Shown here piece after piece: positions 35,372 to 45,092 of a DNA stretch of 64,000 bases. This stretch comes from DAHUXD01 sp963736455. Its GTDB lineage: Bacteria; Acidobacteriota; Thermoanaerobaculia; UBA5066; Gp7-AA6. Under the pieces are notes generated by a model. It searched no databases, had not been told where the DNA came from, and saw only the letters and a program-made list of their open reading frames with translations. The first letter of the stretch is position 1, and each line of letters begins with the position of its first letter. The translations under genes were made by a program, and so were the position numbers. The stretch spans positions 1,178,001 through 1,242,000 of the forward strand of contig CAVTON010000002.1 in the NCBI GenBank assembly GCA_963736455.1. Reading direction: 5' to 3'.

Positions 35372-36585
35372 GAGCCGCAGGCTTCGCGTCCTCGTCGTCG
35401 GGGCGGCCTGGCCGGCCGAGACGTTCGTCATGCGCCTGATCGCGGGCCTGGCGGAGAGCGGCGTCGACGTCCTCGTGGCAGCCGCTTCGACTCCTCGCGA
35501 TCCCGATTTCGCCCGCCGGGGCCTCGAGCACGTCGCGACTCCCGCATGGAGCGGGCCGGCTCCCCGCCGTCTGGCGCGTCTCGCGCGCTCGAGCGCCGGC
35601 GCCTGGCTTCGATCGCCCCGCGAGAGCATCGTGCTCGGCCGCGCGAGCCGGAGCGGAGCCGAAGCGGGCCGTCTGCGGCGCTGGAACCGTCTCGCTCCGT
35701 TCGCGGGTCGGGCATTCGACCTGGTCTACTTCCCGTGGAACTCGGCGGCAATCGAGCACCTCGGGCTCTTCGACCTGGGGCGCCCGGCCCTGATCAGCTG
35801 CCGCGGGTCCCAGGTGAGCGTCGCACCGCATGATCCGCAGCGAGGCCGGCTGCGCGACGGGCCTGCGGACGACCTTCGCGAAGGCCGCCGCCGTCCACTG
35901 CGTTTCGGCGGCGACTCGCAACGATGCGGAGGCGTGGGGGCTCGAGCCCGCGAAGGCCGTCGTGATCCGGCCGGCCGTGGACTCCTCGTACTTCCGGCCC
36001 GCCGAGGAGCCTCGCCCCGGGGACGGACGAGCGCCGCTCGAGATCGTGACGACGGGATCGCTCGTCGGGATCAAGGGTCACGAATACGCGCTCCTGGCGA
36101 TCCGGCGCATCCTCGATCGCGGAGTGTCCGCGAAGTTCTCGATCATCGGCGACGGGCCGGAGCGCGATCGCGTGCAGTTCACGGTCCGCGATCTCGGCCT
36201 CGAGCCGCACGTCCGGCTGCTCGGCCGGAGGACGCCGGACCAGGTCCGGGAGATGCTTCGCCGCTCCGACGTGTTCCTGCTGACGAGCCTGAGCGAAGGC
36301 ATCTCCAACGCCGCCCTGGAGGCGATGGCGTGCGGGCTGCCCGTCGTGACGACCGATTGCGGCGGCATGAGGGAAGCGGTGGAGGACGGCGTGTCGGGCC
36401 GGGTCGTGCCGATCCGCGATACGGAGGCGCTGGCGGACGCCCTCGGACGCCTGGCGTCAGAGCCCGAGTCGGGGCGGACGATGGGACGGGCGGCGCGCGC
36501 GAGGGTCGTCGCCGACTTCGACTCCCGCCGTCAGATCGGCGAGTTCGTCGGGCTGATGCGAAAGGCGGCCGGATGGGCCGCGTAG
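35364..36585 (+). CDS. GT-B glycosyltransferase (GT4-like), one frame break
   Basis: ATG 35364 overlaps the end of the synthetase gene. Frame one gives the N-terminal Rossmann half: RRLRVLVVGAAWPAETFVMR, FDLVYFPWNSAAIEHLGLFD, ALISCRGSQVSVAPHDPQR. An extra C at about 35862 (GACGGGCCTGCGG for GACGGGCTGCGG) shifts the frame, after which the C-terminal half is intact: LRTTFAKAAAVHCVSAATRN, EIVTTGSLVGIKGHEYALLA, FSIIGDGPERDRVQFTVRDL, SLSEGISNAALEAMACGLPV. The last motif is the E-x7-E donor-binding region of GT4. The order and length (~406 residues) are normal. The sugar and linkage are unknown. It overlaps the next GT gene by 13 nt. Confidence 0.83.
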
Positions 36586-37880
36586 TTCTCGTCGTCTCCG
36601 CCTTTCCGAAGCTCTCGGAGATCTTCATCGCCCGGAAGTTCGCGGGACTGCGCGATTCCGGGCGGGACGTTCACGTCGTGTGCTCGACGAGCGAGCGGAC
36701 GGAATGGGAGCGTCTCCCCGCGGAGCTCCGGCGGCCGGAGCTGACGCGGCGCGTCCATCGCGTCTGGCCCCATCGGCCGAGATGGCTCGCGGCGCTGCTG
36801 ATGGTTCCGGCGGTGGCCGCCTGCGTCCTGCGCAACCCGGCCGGCACCTGGCGGTACGTCGCGCGGGGGCGGCGCCGTCTCGGCGCGAGCCTTCTCAAGT
36901 CGCTCTATCTCGATGCCCCGATCGTCGCGCTTTCGCCGGACATCGTGCACTTCGAGTTCGGCTCTCTCGCCGCCGGCCGCATGCATCTTCGGGAGCTGCT
37001 CGGCTGCCGGATCGTGGTCAGCTTCCGCGGGTACGACCTCAACTTCACGGGCGCCGAGGACCCGGCCCACTACGGCCCGGTGTGGCAGTCCGCGGACGCG
37101 ATCCATCTCCTCGGCGCGGACCTCTGGCGCCGGGCGCAGGAGCGGGGATGCCCTCCGTCGAAGCTCCATGCGCTGATTCCCCCGGCCGTGGACGCCGCGG
37201 GGTTTCCCCTCCGCGAACCGAGAGGCGGCGTCCTCGGCACGGCGGAGCGGCCGCTGCGGATCCTGAGCATCGGCCGGCTGACGTGGAAGAAGGGATACGA
37301 ATACGGCCTGGCGGCGGTGGCCGAGGCCGCCGGGCGCGGCCTGAGGTGCGAGTATCGAATCGTGGGAGACGGAGAGGACCGCGGCCTGATCGCCTTCGTG
37401 CGCCACCAGCTCGGTCTCGACGGCGTCGTCGAGCTGCTCGGCGCTCTGCCGAACGAGGCCGTTCGCCGCGAGCTCGGCTGGGCCGATCTCGTCCTCCACT
37501 CGGCGGTCTCGGAGGGATTCTGCAACGCGGTCGTGGAGGCCCAGGCGGCCGGCCTTCCCGTCGTCTGCTCGGACGCCGGCGGCCTTCCGGAAAACGTCGC
37601 GGACGGCGAGACGGGCTACGTCGTGGCCCGGCGCGAACCCCGCGAGGCGGCGGCCCGCCTGGAGTCGCTGGCGCGCGATCCCGAGACCCGCGAGCGGATG
37701 GGCCGCGCCGGACGCCGCCGGGCGGCATCGCTCTTCGACCTCGCGTCGCAGATCGAGGCCTTCGAGGAGCTCTACAGGGCCGCCGGCCAAAGCGAGTCCC
37801 GGAACGAGCGCGCCGTTCCGACGGCGTCGCTCGCCGGGATCGGGCGGCCCCTCTCGCAGGAAAGCCTGCATGAGCGCTGA
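36573..37880 (+). CDS. GT-B glycosyltransferase (GT4-like, 435 aa)
   Basis: ATG 36573 begins MGRVVLVVSAFPKLSEIFIA, the usual opening of colanic-acid-type GT4 enzymes. The acceptor half includes DIVHFEFGSLAAGRMHLREL and RIVVSFRGYDLNFTGAEDP. The donor half has RILSIGRLTWKKGYEYGLAA, RIVGDGEDRGLIAFVRHQL and SAVSEGFCNAVVEAQAAGLP, with the paired Glu residues of the donor site. The last ~25 residues (ESRNERAVPTASLAGIGRPL) are non-conserved. No membrane segment is present, so it would work on a lipid-linked intermediate from the cytoplasmic side. The 3' end overlaps the next gene by 11 nt. Confidence 0.9.
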   Translation: MGRVVLVVSAFPKLSEIFIARKFAGLRDSGRDVHVVCSTSERTEWERLPAELRRPELTRRVHRVWPHRPRWLAALLMVPAVAACVLRNPAGTWRYVARGRRRLGASLLKSLYLDAPIVALSPDIVHFEFGSLAAGRMHLRELLGCRIVVSFRGYDLNFTGAEDPAHYGPVWQSADAIHLLGADLWRRAQERGCPPSKLHALIPPAVDAAGFPLREPRGGVLGTAERPLRILSIGRLTWKKGYEYGLAAVAEAAGRGLRCEYRIVGDGEDRGLIAFVRHQLGLDGVVELLGALPNEAVRRELGWADLVLHSAVSEGFCNAVVEAQAAGLPVVCSDAGGLPENVADGETGYVVARREPREAAARLESLARDPETRERMGRAGRRRAASLFDLASQIEAFEELYRAAGQSESRNERAVPTASLAGIGRPLSQESLHER

Positions 37881-38616
37881 CGTCGACCTGATCTGGATCG
37901 GCGCGGGCGAGCCGCCGCCGTGGCCTCTCGGCCGGACGATTCGTTCGGCTCCGCAGCCGGCCGCGCTGGCCGAGTGCATCGCGCAGGAGCTTCCGCAATC
38001 GCGGGCCGTCGCGTGGCTCTTCTGGGGACCGCACGCGGGCAAGCCGAATCCCGAGCGGGCCGCCGCGATCCTGGAACGGCCCGGCGACGTGTGGCATGCG
38101 GGTCTGAAGCTCGGCATGAACGGCCTGCCCGCGGCAATCGATCATGTCGCCCCGACGTGGATGCTCAACTGCGATCCCGATCCCTCGCGGGAGGCGACGT
38201 CCTGGCGCCTCTCGCTCGAGGCGTGCCTCGTCCGGACGGAAGTGCTCCGCGCTCTCGGCGGCGTCCGGCCGCAGTTCGAGACGCTCGCCGGCGCCGCCTG
38301 CGAGCTCGGCCACCGCTGGATCGTGCGCGGCGCCCTGCTGCGGTACGTTCCGTCGCTCGCGCCGGAGGCCCGAAAGCCGGAGGACGGCATCTCGCTCGAA
38401 GACGAGATGCGCTTCATCCTGCATCGCTTCGGGTCCTTCTGGCTGCGCTGGAGTCTGTTTCGGGCCGTGCTCGCGGGCGAGGCCGGTCTCGGTCGGGCCC
38501 GCAGGATCCGCCGCCTTCTTTCCCGAGAGGAGATTCCGGCGGAGCCCCCGGCTCTCCGGCCGACCGATTCGAGCCCGGCGCGGCGCTCTCCGAAGGAGGC
38601 CGGGTCACGGTGCTGA
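37870..38616 (+). CDS. GT-A-like protein lacking a full nucleotide-binding half, unknown function (248 aa)
   Basis: This family is not recognised with confidence. The middle part (ACLVRTEVLRALGGVRPQFE, then ELGHRWIVRGALLRYVPSL) resembles the acceptor-side half of GT2 glycosyltransferases, where a 'fellow' residue pair normally reads ED-x-E-L-x-x-R; here the acidic ED is replaced by AACELG. The N-terminal part (SADVDLIWIGAGEPPPWPLG, AVAWLFWGPHAGKPNPE) has no DxD. It may be a degenerate GT-A subunit. ATG 37870 overlaps the preceding GT gene, and the stop overlaps the next GT2 start. It could instead be joined to the next gene if a base is missing near 38575, giving one longer two-domain enzyme. 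Confidence 0.5.
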   Translation: MSADVDLIWIGAGEPPPWPLGRTIRSAPQPAALAECIAQELPQSRAVAWLFWGPHAGKPNPERAAAILERPGDVWHAGLKLGMNGLPAAIDHVAPTWMLNCDPDPSREATSWRLSLEACLVRTEVLRALGGVRPQFETLAGAACELGHRWIVRGALLRYVPSLAPEARKPEDGISLEDEMRFILHRFGSFWLRWSLFRAVLAGEAGLGRARRIRRLLSREEIPAEPPALRPTDSSPARRSPKEAGSRC

Positions 38617-39541
38617 TTCCGACGGTCGACCGCTATCCCTATCTGGACACGCTGCTCGAGCAGCTCCGGGAGCAGACCGTCAAGGCCTTCGAGATCATCA
38701 TCGTGGATCAGACGGCGCGCGACCGGCGGCAGACCGACCTGGCGGCCCGCTTCCCGGATCTTCCGCTCCGGGTCTTCGTCCTCGACCAGGCGGGGCAGTG
38801 CTCGTCCCGCAATGCGGGCCTCGAGGCGTCCCGGGGGGACTACATCCTGTTCGTCGACGACGACGACGAGGTTCCTCCCGACCTGATCGAGCGGCACCTC
38901 GAGAGCCTCGCCCGCTTTCGGTCGGAGGCGTCCTGCGGCGTGGCCGAAGAGGTCGGCGCCGGGCCGCTTCCCGAGGGGTTCCGCACCATCCGCATGAGCG
39001 ACGTCTTTCCCACGAACAACACGCTGCTGCGGAAGTCCGCGCTCGGCCGGTCCGGCCTCTTCGACCTCGCCTACGACCGCGGCGCGCGGGCGGACGGCGA
39101 TCTCGGCATGCGGCTGTACCTGGGGGGGACCCTCATGGTCCTGAATCCCGAGATCACGCTCCTTCACCATCACGCTCCGAGCGGCGGACTCAGAATCCAC
39201 AAGGCGCGGGTCCGCACCTACGCGAGCAGCCGCCAGCGAATTTCAGATCGCCACCTTCCCGCAAAGACCGAGATCTACCTGTGGCGGCGATACTTCAGAC
39301 CCGCGACAGGTGCGCGAGATGCTCTGGCTGTACGCGGCGGGAACCTTCGCGGTCCGCGGGAAGCCGGTGGCGCAAGCTCGCGAAAGGGGCTCTGTCGCTC
39401 GTTCTTCTGCCGCACAGCCTCTCCACCATGCGCTCGCGCTGGAAGCAGGTGGACGCGATGATGGGAAGCTTTCCGAAGATCCCGGCCTTTCGGACCGAAC
39501 CCGTAACGCTCGCAGCCGACGAGCCTCCCAAAGGAGGGTGA
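38610..39541 (+). CDS. GT2-family (GT-A) glycosyltransferase, two frame breaks at the C-terminus
   Basis: GTG 38610 has a full AAGGAGG site ten bases upstream. The protein opens MLIPTVDRYPYLDTLLEQL and has the GT-A features FEIIIVDQTARDRRQTDLAA, NAGLEASRGDYILFVDDDDE (DxD) and ARADGDLGMRLYLGGT. Two changes follow: after YLWRRYFR (~39300) into a frame reading QVREMLWLYAAGTFAVRG, and near 39370 into a frame reading RWRKLAKGALSLVLLPHSLS to the stop at 39541. Both equal one extra base. The catalytic half is intact. The enzyme would add one residue to a cytoplasmic lipid-linked oligosaccharide. The donor is not predictable. Confidence 0.78.
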
Positions 39542-39545
39542 TGAT

Positions 39546-41017
39546 TTGAGCGATTCGACCAGAGAAGCGGCTATTGAGCCCGGAACGCCGTTTTGGCCTT
39601 TCACCAGAGGATGCCCGAAGTGTTCTTGCTGACCACCGATCGGGAAGCCGCGCAGCGGGCACTGCAAAGAATGCGTGTGGCACTTTCGGAGCGTTCTAAG
39701 GGAGCGATCGCTCTGATTCCGGTCGGGCGCTTCTGGTTGGGCTGGTTTGCTTCCCGGCCTGGAGACAACCTCCATATCTACGAAGACGCCTATGTCGTCG
39801 GAAAAGTGAGCTTGCCGGAGAAGCCCGATCCCGAACCGATCCGGCACCCCGGCATGCGTCCAAAATCGCTCCATCCTCTGTCTGCCGCGGTCGTGATTCA
39901 TAGGACCGGAGACATCTGGGTCGAACCAAATACCACGACGAACGTCTTTTATGACGGTGACAGTGCATCGGACATGCAGCTTCTCCTCGCGGCGCTGAAG
40001 AACCGGTCGCCCAGTCCGGAAGGGGTCGCAATACTGGCGAGCGTAGGCTATTTCCCCGGGGAGCTGACTCTTATTCCGAGAGGTTTCTCGAATCGGTCTT
40101 TTTCACCGATACTGCGATGGAAACGGGTCGCCACGAGAAGTGTGGCAGGATTCCAGGGCGCGCAGCCCGACGACGCTGCGATGATTGAGAGGCTGACCTC
40201 GATTGTGCCGACGAGTCACAGATATCTATCTCGGAATCTCCGGCGGTCACGACAGTCGCTTTGTCCTAGGGATTTTGCGGCGTCGCGGGCGTCGACGGTT
40301 CGCCTTGTTCGTCTCGCGGACAACGAGGACGATATAGCCCTCGCGATTGCGCGCGACCTCCGTCTCTCGATTGAAATCGTGAAGAACCCGGCGCCCAGAT
40401 CCGAGCCCGTTCGAGTACACAATAATGACAGATGCGCAGATCTACCACCGGGGTGGTCATTACGGACGGTTAAGGAAGATTCTCACTCCTGGCTCTCTGT
40501 ATCTTCACGGGGCTCTTCGCTGACTCCATCGTCAAGAACGCGTTTCGAGACGGCCTGGAAGATTCCCCGGTTCGGTCGATCCCTGCAGCGACTTCTCATC
40601 GAGCACGCGTTGATCTCAAGAATGCGAAGCGAGGAGCCTGGTCTTCGCTCGATGCGTCGCCGAAAGGAGATGGGCGACCATCTGTACTCAAGGCTTCAAG
40701 CCTCTGAACCCGATCCGTAGTCTCTCGAAACCTAAGGAGATTGCCGCCTGGTTTTATTACGTCCATCGGGGCGTTCGCTGGACGTCAGCTCATGCGGCAG
40801 ACCTTGCCTTGTGACGTGGAGCCGGTCTTTTTACTTGCTGACTTTCAGGCTCTCGCGCTCGGGATACGAAGCAGTGCTTGGTCATAACTTTAGTAACGAT
40901 CGTGTGCGAGAGTTGAACCGTCGGCTGCTGCCTGCCCTTCGGGCGCCTTACAGCAACGGACAGTCGGCCGCCGTCCCGCCCCCGCCGCTTAGGGCGGCGC
41001 AGGAAGGTTCAATATGA
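39546..41017 (+). pseudogene. asparagine-synthase-like gene, heavily frame-broken
   Basis: Fragments in several frames line up as a second asparagine-synthase-like protein. A TTG at 39546 overlaps the previous stop and opens MSDSTREAAIEPGTPFWPFT. Then come PEVFLLTTDREAAQRALQRM (from 39611), ILASVGYFPGELTLIP (~40040), the PP-loop ISGGHDSRFVLGILRRRG (~40228 in another frame), DNEDDIALAIARDLRLSIEI (~40320), PFEYTIMTDAQIYHRGGHYG (~40405), FADSIVKNAFRDGLEDSP (~40515), and a tail with DVEPVFLLADFQALALGI (~40815) and NFSNDRVRELNRRLLPALRA (~40885). At least seven frame changes are needed, more than in any neighbour. Base composition is visibly less GC-rich than around it. This could be a decayed or recombined copy, or a poorly resolved stretch. 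Confidence 0.6.
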
Positions 41018-41315
41018 GTTTCTGCGTCGCGGCTTTTTGTACGCGAGCGAAAGAGTGAGATCACGATTAGGCGCGAACGCGAAACCCCGTCGCACAGGTT
41101 GGGACGCCCGTGAATATTAGCCCGCGATTTCTGGAATATTTTGACCAAGACCTTTTGAAAGCCTTGTCGCCTCGCCCTCGTGTTCAGCTTCGGTCAAGCG
41201 TGCGGCCGTTACGGTAAACAACACCCTGCTCTTTCTGGATGGGGCGTCTATGACCGCGACTGCTTGACAAACGTCCCGCCGAGCCTTTGACGGACCAGCG
41301 GCCCGGCTCTGTCTG
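41018..41315. other. intergenic stretch without recognisable gene
   Basis: This ~300 bp region is less GC-rich than average and has no open frame with recognisable motifs on either strand. Just upstream, at about 40985-41001, CGCCGC-TTAGG-GCGGCG forms a 6-bp stem, but no T-run follows. No transposase remnant, terminal inverted repeat or tRNA was seen. The true start of the following glycosyltransferase may lie in its last 30 bases, because the frame upstream of 41316 reads ARLCLVSTEF, the usual opening of that family, with no start codon in view. Confidence 0.5.
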
Positions 41316-42492
41316 GTGTCGACCGAGTTTCCGCCGGGGCCCGGCGGCATCGGCACGCACGCGTACCAGCTCGCGGCGGGACTCCACGCCCTCGGCTGGA
41401 CCGTGACGGTCGTGACGCCGCAGGATTACGTGCCGGCCGACGAAGCGCGGCGCTTCAACGAGGCGCAGGGATTCCGAATCGTTCGCCTTCGCGCGGTCGC
41501 CGGGCGGGGGATCGAGGCGATCTACCGCGGATCCGTTCTGGCGCGATGGATTCGGCGAAGCCGGCCGGACGTTCTCCTGGCCTCCGGCGGAAATGCGGTC
41601 ATCCTCGCCGCCGGACGCTGGGCGGGGAGGACGATCCCGTGGCTCGCCATCGGGCACGGCTCGGAATTCGGCGGCCCGAGAGGCTGGCAGAGACCGGCTG
41701 ACGCTCTCGGCATTTCGCGCGGCCACGGCCGTGGCCTGCGTGAGCGAGTACACGCGCGGCCGGATGCTTTCGGCCGGAATCCGCCCGGGGATCGAATGCG
41801 TGATTCCGAACGGCGCCGACCCCGCCCAATTCGGCGTGCGATCGGTCGATTCCGCGGCGCTGCGGCGAGCGCTCGGGCTGCCCGCCGGCCCTCTGCTCGT
41901 GACCGTCGGCAACGTGACGGAGCGCAAGGGACAGGACATCGTCGTCCGGGCGCTCCCTCGAATCCTCGAGCGGGTCAAGGATGCGCAGTACGCCGTCGTC
42001 GGGTTGCCGACCCGCGGAGCGGAGCTGCGGAGTCTCGCGGCCGGGCTCGGAGTCGAGGATCGCGTCCACCTGCTCGGGCGGCTCGACGGGAAGGTTCTCG
42101 CCGACCTGCTCAACGAGGCGGATGTCTTCGTGATGACCAGCCGGCGCACGGCCGACGGAGACGTCGAAGGGTACGGCATCGCGGTCGTCGAGGCGGCCCT
42201 CTGCGGAAAGCCGTCGGTCGTCTCCTCCGATTCGGGTCTGCAGGAGGCGATCGAGCCGGGCAAGACGGGTATCGCGGTGCCCCAGGACGATGCCGACGCC
42301 GTGGCGCGCGCCGTCACGAGCCTGCTCGAGGACGCGCCCCTTCGGAGACGCATGGGAGACGCCGCCCGCGACCGAGCGGAGCGGGAACAGACGTGGGCCG
42401 TCCGCGTGCGCGCCTACGACGCCCTGCTCCGCGACCTCGCGAGGTCGGTGAAGATCCGTCGCACGGATCGCGTCGCGCGAGCGGCCCTCTGA
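41316..42492 (+). CDS. GT-B glycosyltransferase (GT4-like), one frame break, start uncertain
   Basis: The N-terminal half reads STEFPPGPGGIGTHAYQLAA and LGWTVTVVTPQDYVPADEAR with IPWLAIGHGSEFGGPRGWQR; an extra C near 41694 (AGACCGGCTG for AGACGGCTG) then shifts to the frame RLTLSAFRAATAVACVSEYT. The C-terminal half is intact: LLVTVGNVTERKGQDIVVRA, AQYAVVGLPTRGAELRSLAA, RVHLLGRLDGKVLADLLNEA and GYGIAVVEAALCGKPSVVSS. GTG 41316 is only the first available start; the family normally has 2-5 more residues (RLCLV is visible upstream without ATG). It follows the broken synthetase region and may mark a recombination joint in the locus. Confidence 0.75.
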
Positions 42493-42626
42493 GATGCGCA
42501 TGAAACACGGTGTCGCCGTTCCGGCTGCAGCGGCTGTTCGGAGACGTGAGACTTCTGCTGAGCTGCTCCAGTTGGCTTTCATAGCGCATACACGGGCCGA
42601 TCGCGCTTCTCATACCCAAACACTCG

Positions 42627-43949
42627 ATGTTCGCGACGTACCACGCGCTGTTGACGTTCGGAATCGGAATGTTCGCAGCGGTGTTATTGCGGCGGCCTGC
42701 AGTCGTCGCATGCGTCTGTGCCTACATAACGGGTGCTGCGGTCTTCTGGCGAATGCGAGCAGCGCCTCTATTGCCCTGGGAGGCCGGAAAGTATGCCATC
42801 ATCGCAATTCTGGGAGCCGCGGTTCTCTTCGCGGTGCGGCTTTCCCGGCCCGGGCTTCCCGTCCTCTACTTCGCTTTGCTCCTTCCTGCCGTTCCGCTAA
42901 CGCTTTCGGCCGTGCCTTGGGAAGAGGCTCGCTCATCCTTGAGCTTCAATCTCAGCGGGCCTCTCTGTTTGACCATGAGCGTGCTCTTCTTTTCTGCAAT
43001 ACGTGTTTCGACATCCCAAATGAGGTGGATCGCGGTCTCACTCCTCTCGCCGATCTTCGGGATCGCGGTCGTCGCCGCTCAGAATCTCCAAGAGGCCCTC
43101 GAGGATCCCGGGTTCGGATTTGTCGGGGGTTCGTCCAACGCCGTGTCGAGCGGAGGCTTCGGGCCCAATCAGGTGTCCGCCGCCCTCGGCCTGGGAATGG
43201 TGGCCATCCTCGTCTACCTCATCCTCCGGCCCACGCTCAAGGTCGTCACCGCGGCGATGCTGGCGATGATGCTTTTCCTTGCCCGCCAGTGTTTGGTCAC
43301 ATTGTCTCGCGGAGGGATGTACATGGCTGCCGGCGCGACCCTGGCTGCCGCCGCCTTCCTTGTTCAGGATCCCGCCCTTCGACGACGATTCCTGGTGGGA
43401 GCCGTCGTGACGGGAGCCGTTCTTTACTTCGTGGTCATTCCACGCCTCGAGGTCATGACCAGCGGCTTCCTGGGCTCCCGGTTCCAGGACACCGGAGGAA
43501 CGGGTCGGGAGCTGCTGATCAAGGGTGATTTCGACAGCTTTTCCGAGAGCCCGATCGTGGGGCTTGGCCCGGGAATGGGCGGAGCGAATCGCCTCAAGTA
43601 TTTCTACGTTCCCACGGCGCATACCGAGTACACCCGACTTCTTGCCGAGCACGGGTTCTTCGGCGCTCTCGCACTGGTAGTGATCGTGGCCATCGGCCTC
43701 CGCGCGATCCGGCGCCAGGTTTCGCGCGAGGGACGCGCGATCTCAGCGGCGCTGCTGGTCTACGCCGCCTTGTTCATGGCCGTCGACGCGACACGACTGG
43801 CAGCGCCGAGCTTCGCCGTCGGCCTCGCGAGCACGGTGCTGCTTCCCCGGCTCCGCCGGACACGCGTGCAGCGCTCCGATCCGACCTCCCCGGCGTCTCC
43901 CGTGTGGCCGCCTCCCGTGACGGCACGATTGCCCTCGAGGGCCTCGTGA
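42627..43949 (+). CDS. Wzy-like O-antigen polymerase (440 aa)
   Basis: This is a multi-pass membrane protein with about twelve helices, starting MFATYHALLTFGIGMFAAVL. The long loop with LLIKGDFDSFSESPIVGLGP and the following PTAHTEYTRLLAEHGFFGAL is the Wzy_C hallmark (H-x-x-x-x-x-x-x-E-x-G). It would polymerise undecaprenyl-linked repeat units in the periplasm. The spacer 42493-42626 upstream is moderately AT-richer; in-frame codons back to a TAG (~42594) read HGPIALLIPKHS without a start. An earlier N-terminus could be lost to an indel there, but nothing forces this. The 3' end overlaps the next GT gene (GTGA). No Wzx flippase gene accompanies it in this window. Confidence 0.82.
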   Translation: MFATYHALLTFGIGMFAAVLLRRPAVVACVCAYITGAAVFWRMRAAPLLPWEAGKYAIIAILGAAVLFAVRLSRPGLPVLYFALLLPAVPLTLSAVPWEEARSSLSFNLSGPLCLTMSVLFFSAIRVSTSQMRWIAVSLLSPIFGIAVVAAQNLQEALEDPGFGFVGGSSNAVSSGGFGPNQVSAALGLGMVAILVYLILRPTLKVVTAAMLAMMLFLARQCLVTLSRGGMYMAAGATLAAAAFLVQDPALRRRFLVGAVVTGAVLYFVVIPRLEVMTSGFLGSRFQDTGGTGRELLIKGDFDSFSESPIVGLGPGMGGANRLKYFYVPTAHTEYTRLLAEHGFFGALALVVIVAIGLRAIRRQVSREGRAISAALLVYAALFMAVDATRLAAPSFAVGLASTVLLPRLRRTRVQRSDPTSPASPVWPPPVTARLPSRAS

Positions 43950-45088
43950 GGATCGTCGTCATCTCACATACATCGCATCACCGGTCGGGCGGCCGTTTCG
44001 TGGGCTGGGGTCCGACGGTGCGCGAGATTGATCGTCTGGCAGCGCTCTTCGACGAGGTCGTTCATGTCGCGCCCCTCCACGACGGCCCGGCGCCGCCGAG
44101 CGAGCTTCCGTACGAAGCTGCGAATGTCCGCCTCGAAGCGGTGAAACCCGTTGGGGGCGAAATGGTCGCCGCGAAGCTCGGAATCCTGCGCGCTCTGCCT
44201 CGCTATGTCTCGGTCATCTGGAGGGAGCTCGGCCGAAGCGACGTGGTCCATGTCCGATGCCCCTCGTCCATCGGGCTCATCGCGATCTGCGTCCTGGCGG
44301 TACGAGGAAGACCGGTGCGGCGTTGGATCAAGTACGCCGGCAACTGGCGGCCGCGACTGCCGGAGAGTGTGTCTTACGTGATTCAAAGATGGCTGCTCAC
44401 CAAGAGAGTGCCACGCGCGCTCGTCACCGTTAACGGTGAGTGGCCGGGTGAGCCGAGTCACGTCCGCGCATTCCTCAACCCATGCTTGACGCGGGAAGAG
44501 CTGCGCGATGGGGTAGCGGCTGTCGCATCGAAGACGTTCGAATCACCGATTCGGCTGCTGATCGTCGGGCGGCTCGACGAAGAGAAGGGCATCGGGAGGG
44601 CGGTCCGCGTTCTCGAGCGCCTTCACGCGATCGGGATTCCTGCGATTCTCGAGGTCGTCGGTGACGGTCCGGGCCGCGCGCATTTCGAAGCGCTCGCGAG
44701 GGAGACGAGGCTCGAGGCGCACGTTCAGTTCCGCGGCTGGCTTCCGCGCCCGGCTCTGGCGGAGCTCTATCGGCGAGCCCATTTCCTGCTGCTTCCATCG
44801 ACCAGCAGCGAAGGGTGGCCCAAGGTCCTCAGCGAGGGGATGGCCTATGGGGTAGTCCCCATCGCGAGCGACGTCAGCAGCATTCCTCAACTGCTCGACA
44901 GTTTCGAGATCGGGCATGCGCTGCCGGCCGACGACATCCATGGATTTGCTTCGGCGATCGCCGGTTATCTCGTCGACCCGGGAGTCTGGCAACGCGAGTC
45001 AGCCCGCGCCGCGTCGGCGGCCAACCGATTTTCCTACGACGCCTACCTCGAGGCCGTCCGAGCTCTCCTCGAGCTCCGAGCGGCGTGA
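43946..45088 (+). CDS. GT-B glycosyltransferase (GT4-like, 380 aa)
   Basis: GTG 43946 overlaps the polymerase stop and opens MRIVVISHTSHHRSGGRFVG. The acceptor half includes DVVHVRCPSSIGLIAICVLA and RWIKYAGNWRPRLPESVSYV. The donor half has PIRLLIVGRLDEEKGIGRAV, ILEVVGDGPGRAHFEALARE and TSSEGWPKVLSEGMAYGVVP, with the E-x7-E donor site. SHTSHH and GRFVGWGPTVREID are characteristic of a GT subgroup in O-antigen loci. This gene and the next are less GC-rich than the export genes, as is common for serotype-specific genes. Confidence 0.88.
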   Translation: MRIVVISHTSHHRSGGRFVGWGPTVREIDRLAALFDEVVHVAPLHDGPAPPSELPYEAANVRLEAVKPVGGEMVAAKLGILRALPRYVSVIWRELGRSDVVHVRCPSSIGLIAICVLAVRGRPVRRWIKYAGNWRPRLPESVSYVIQRWLLTKRVPRALVTVNGEWPGEPSHVRAFLNPCLTREELRDGVAAVASKTFESPIRLLIVGRLDEEKGIGRAVRVLERLHAIGIPAILEVVGDGPGRAHFEALARETRLEAHVQFRGWLPRPALAELYRRAHFLLLPSTSSEGWPKVLSEGMAYGVVPIASDVSSIPQLLDSFEIGHALPADDIHGFASAIAGYLVDPGVWQRESARAASAANRFSYDAYLEAVRALLELRAA

Positions 45089-45092
45089 ACCG

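Noticed and set aside
39546..41315. Insertion sequence or transposon remnant in the lower-GC patch
   Set aside because: No transposase motif, terminal inverted repeat or target duplication was seen, and the fragments match an asparagine-synthase-like protein.
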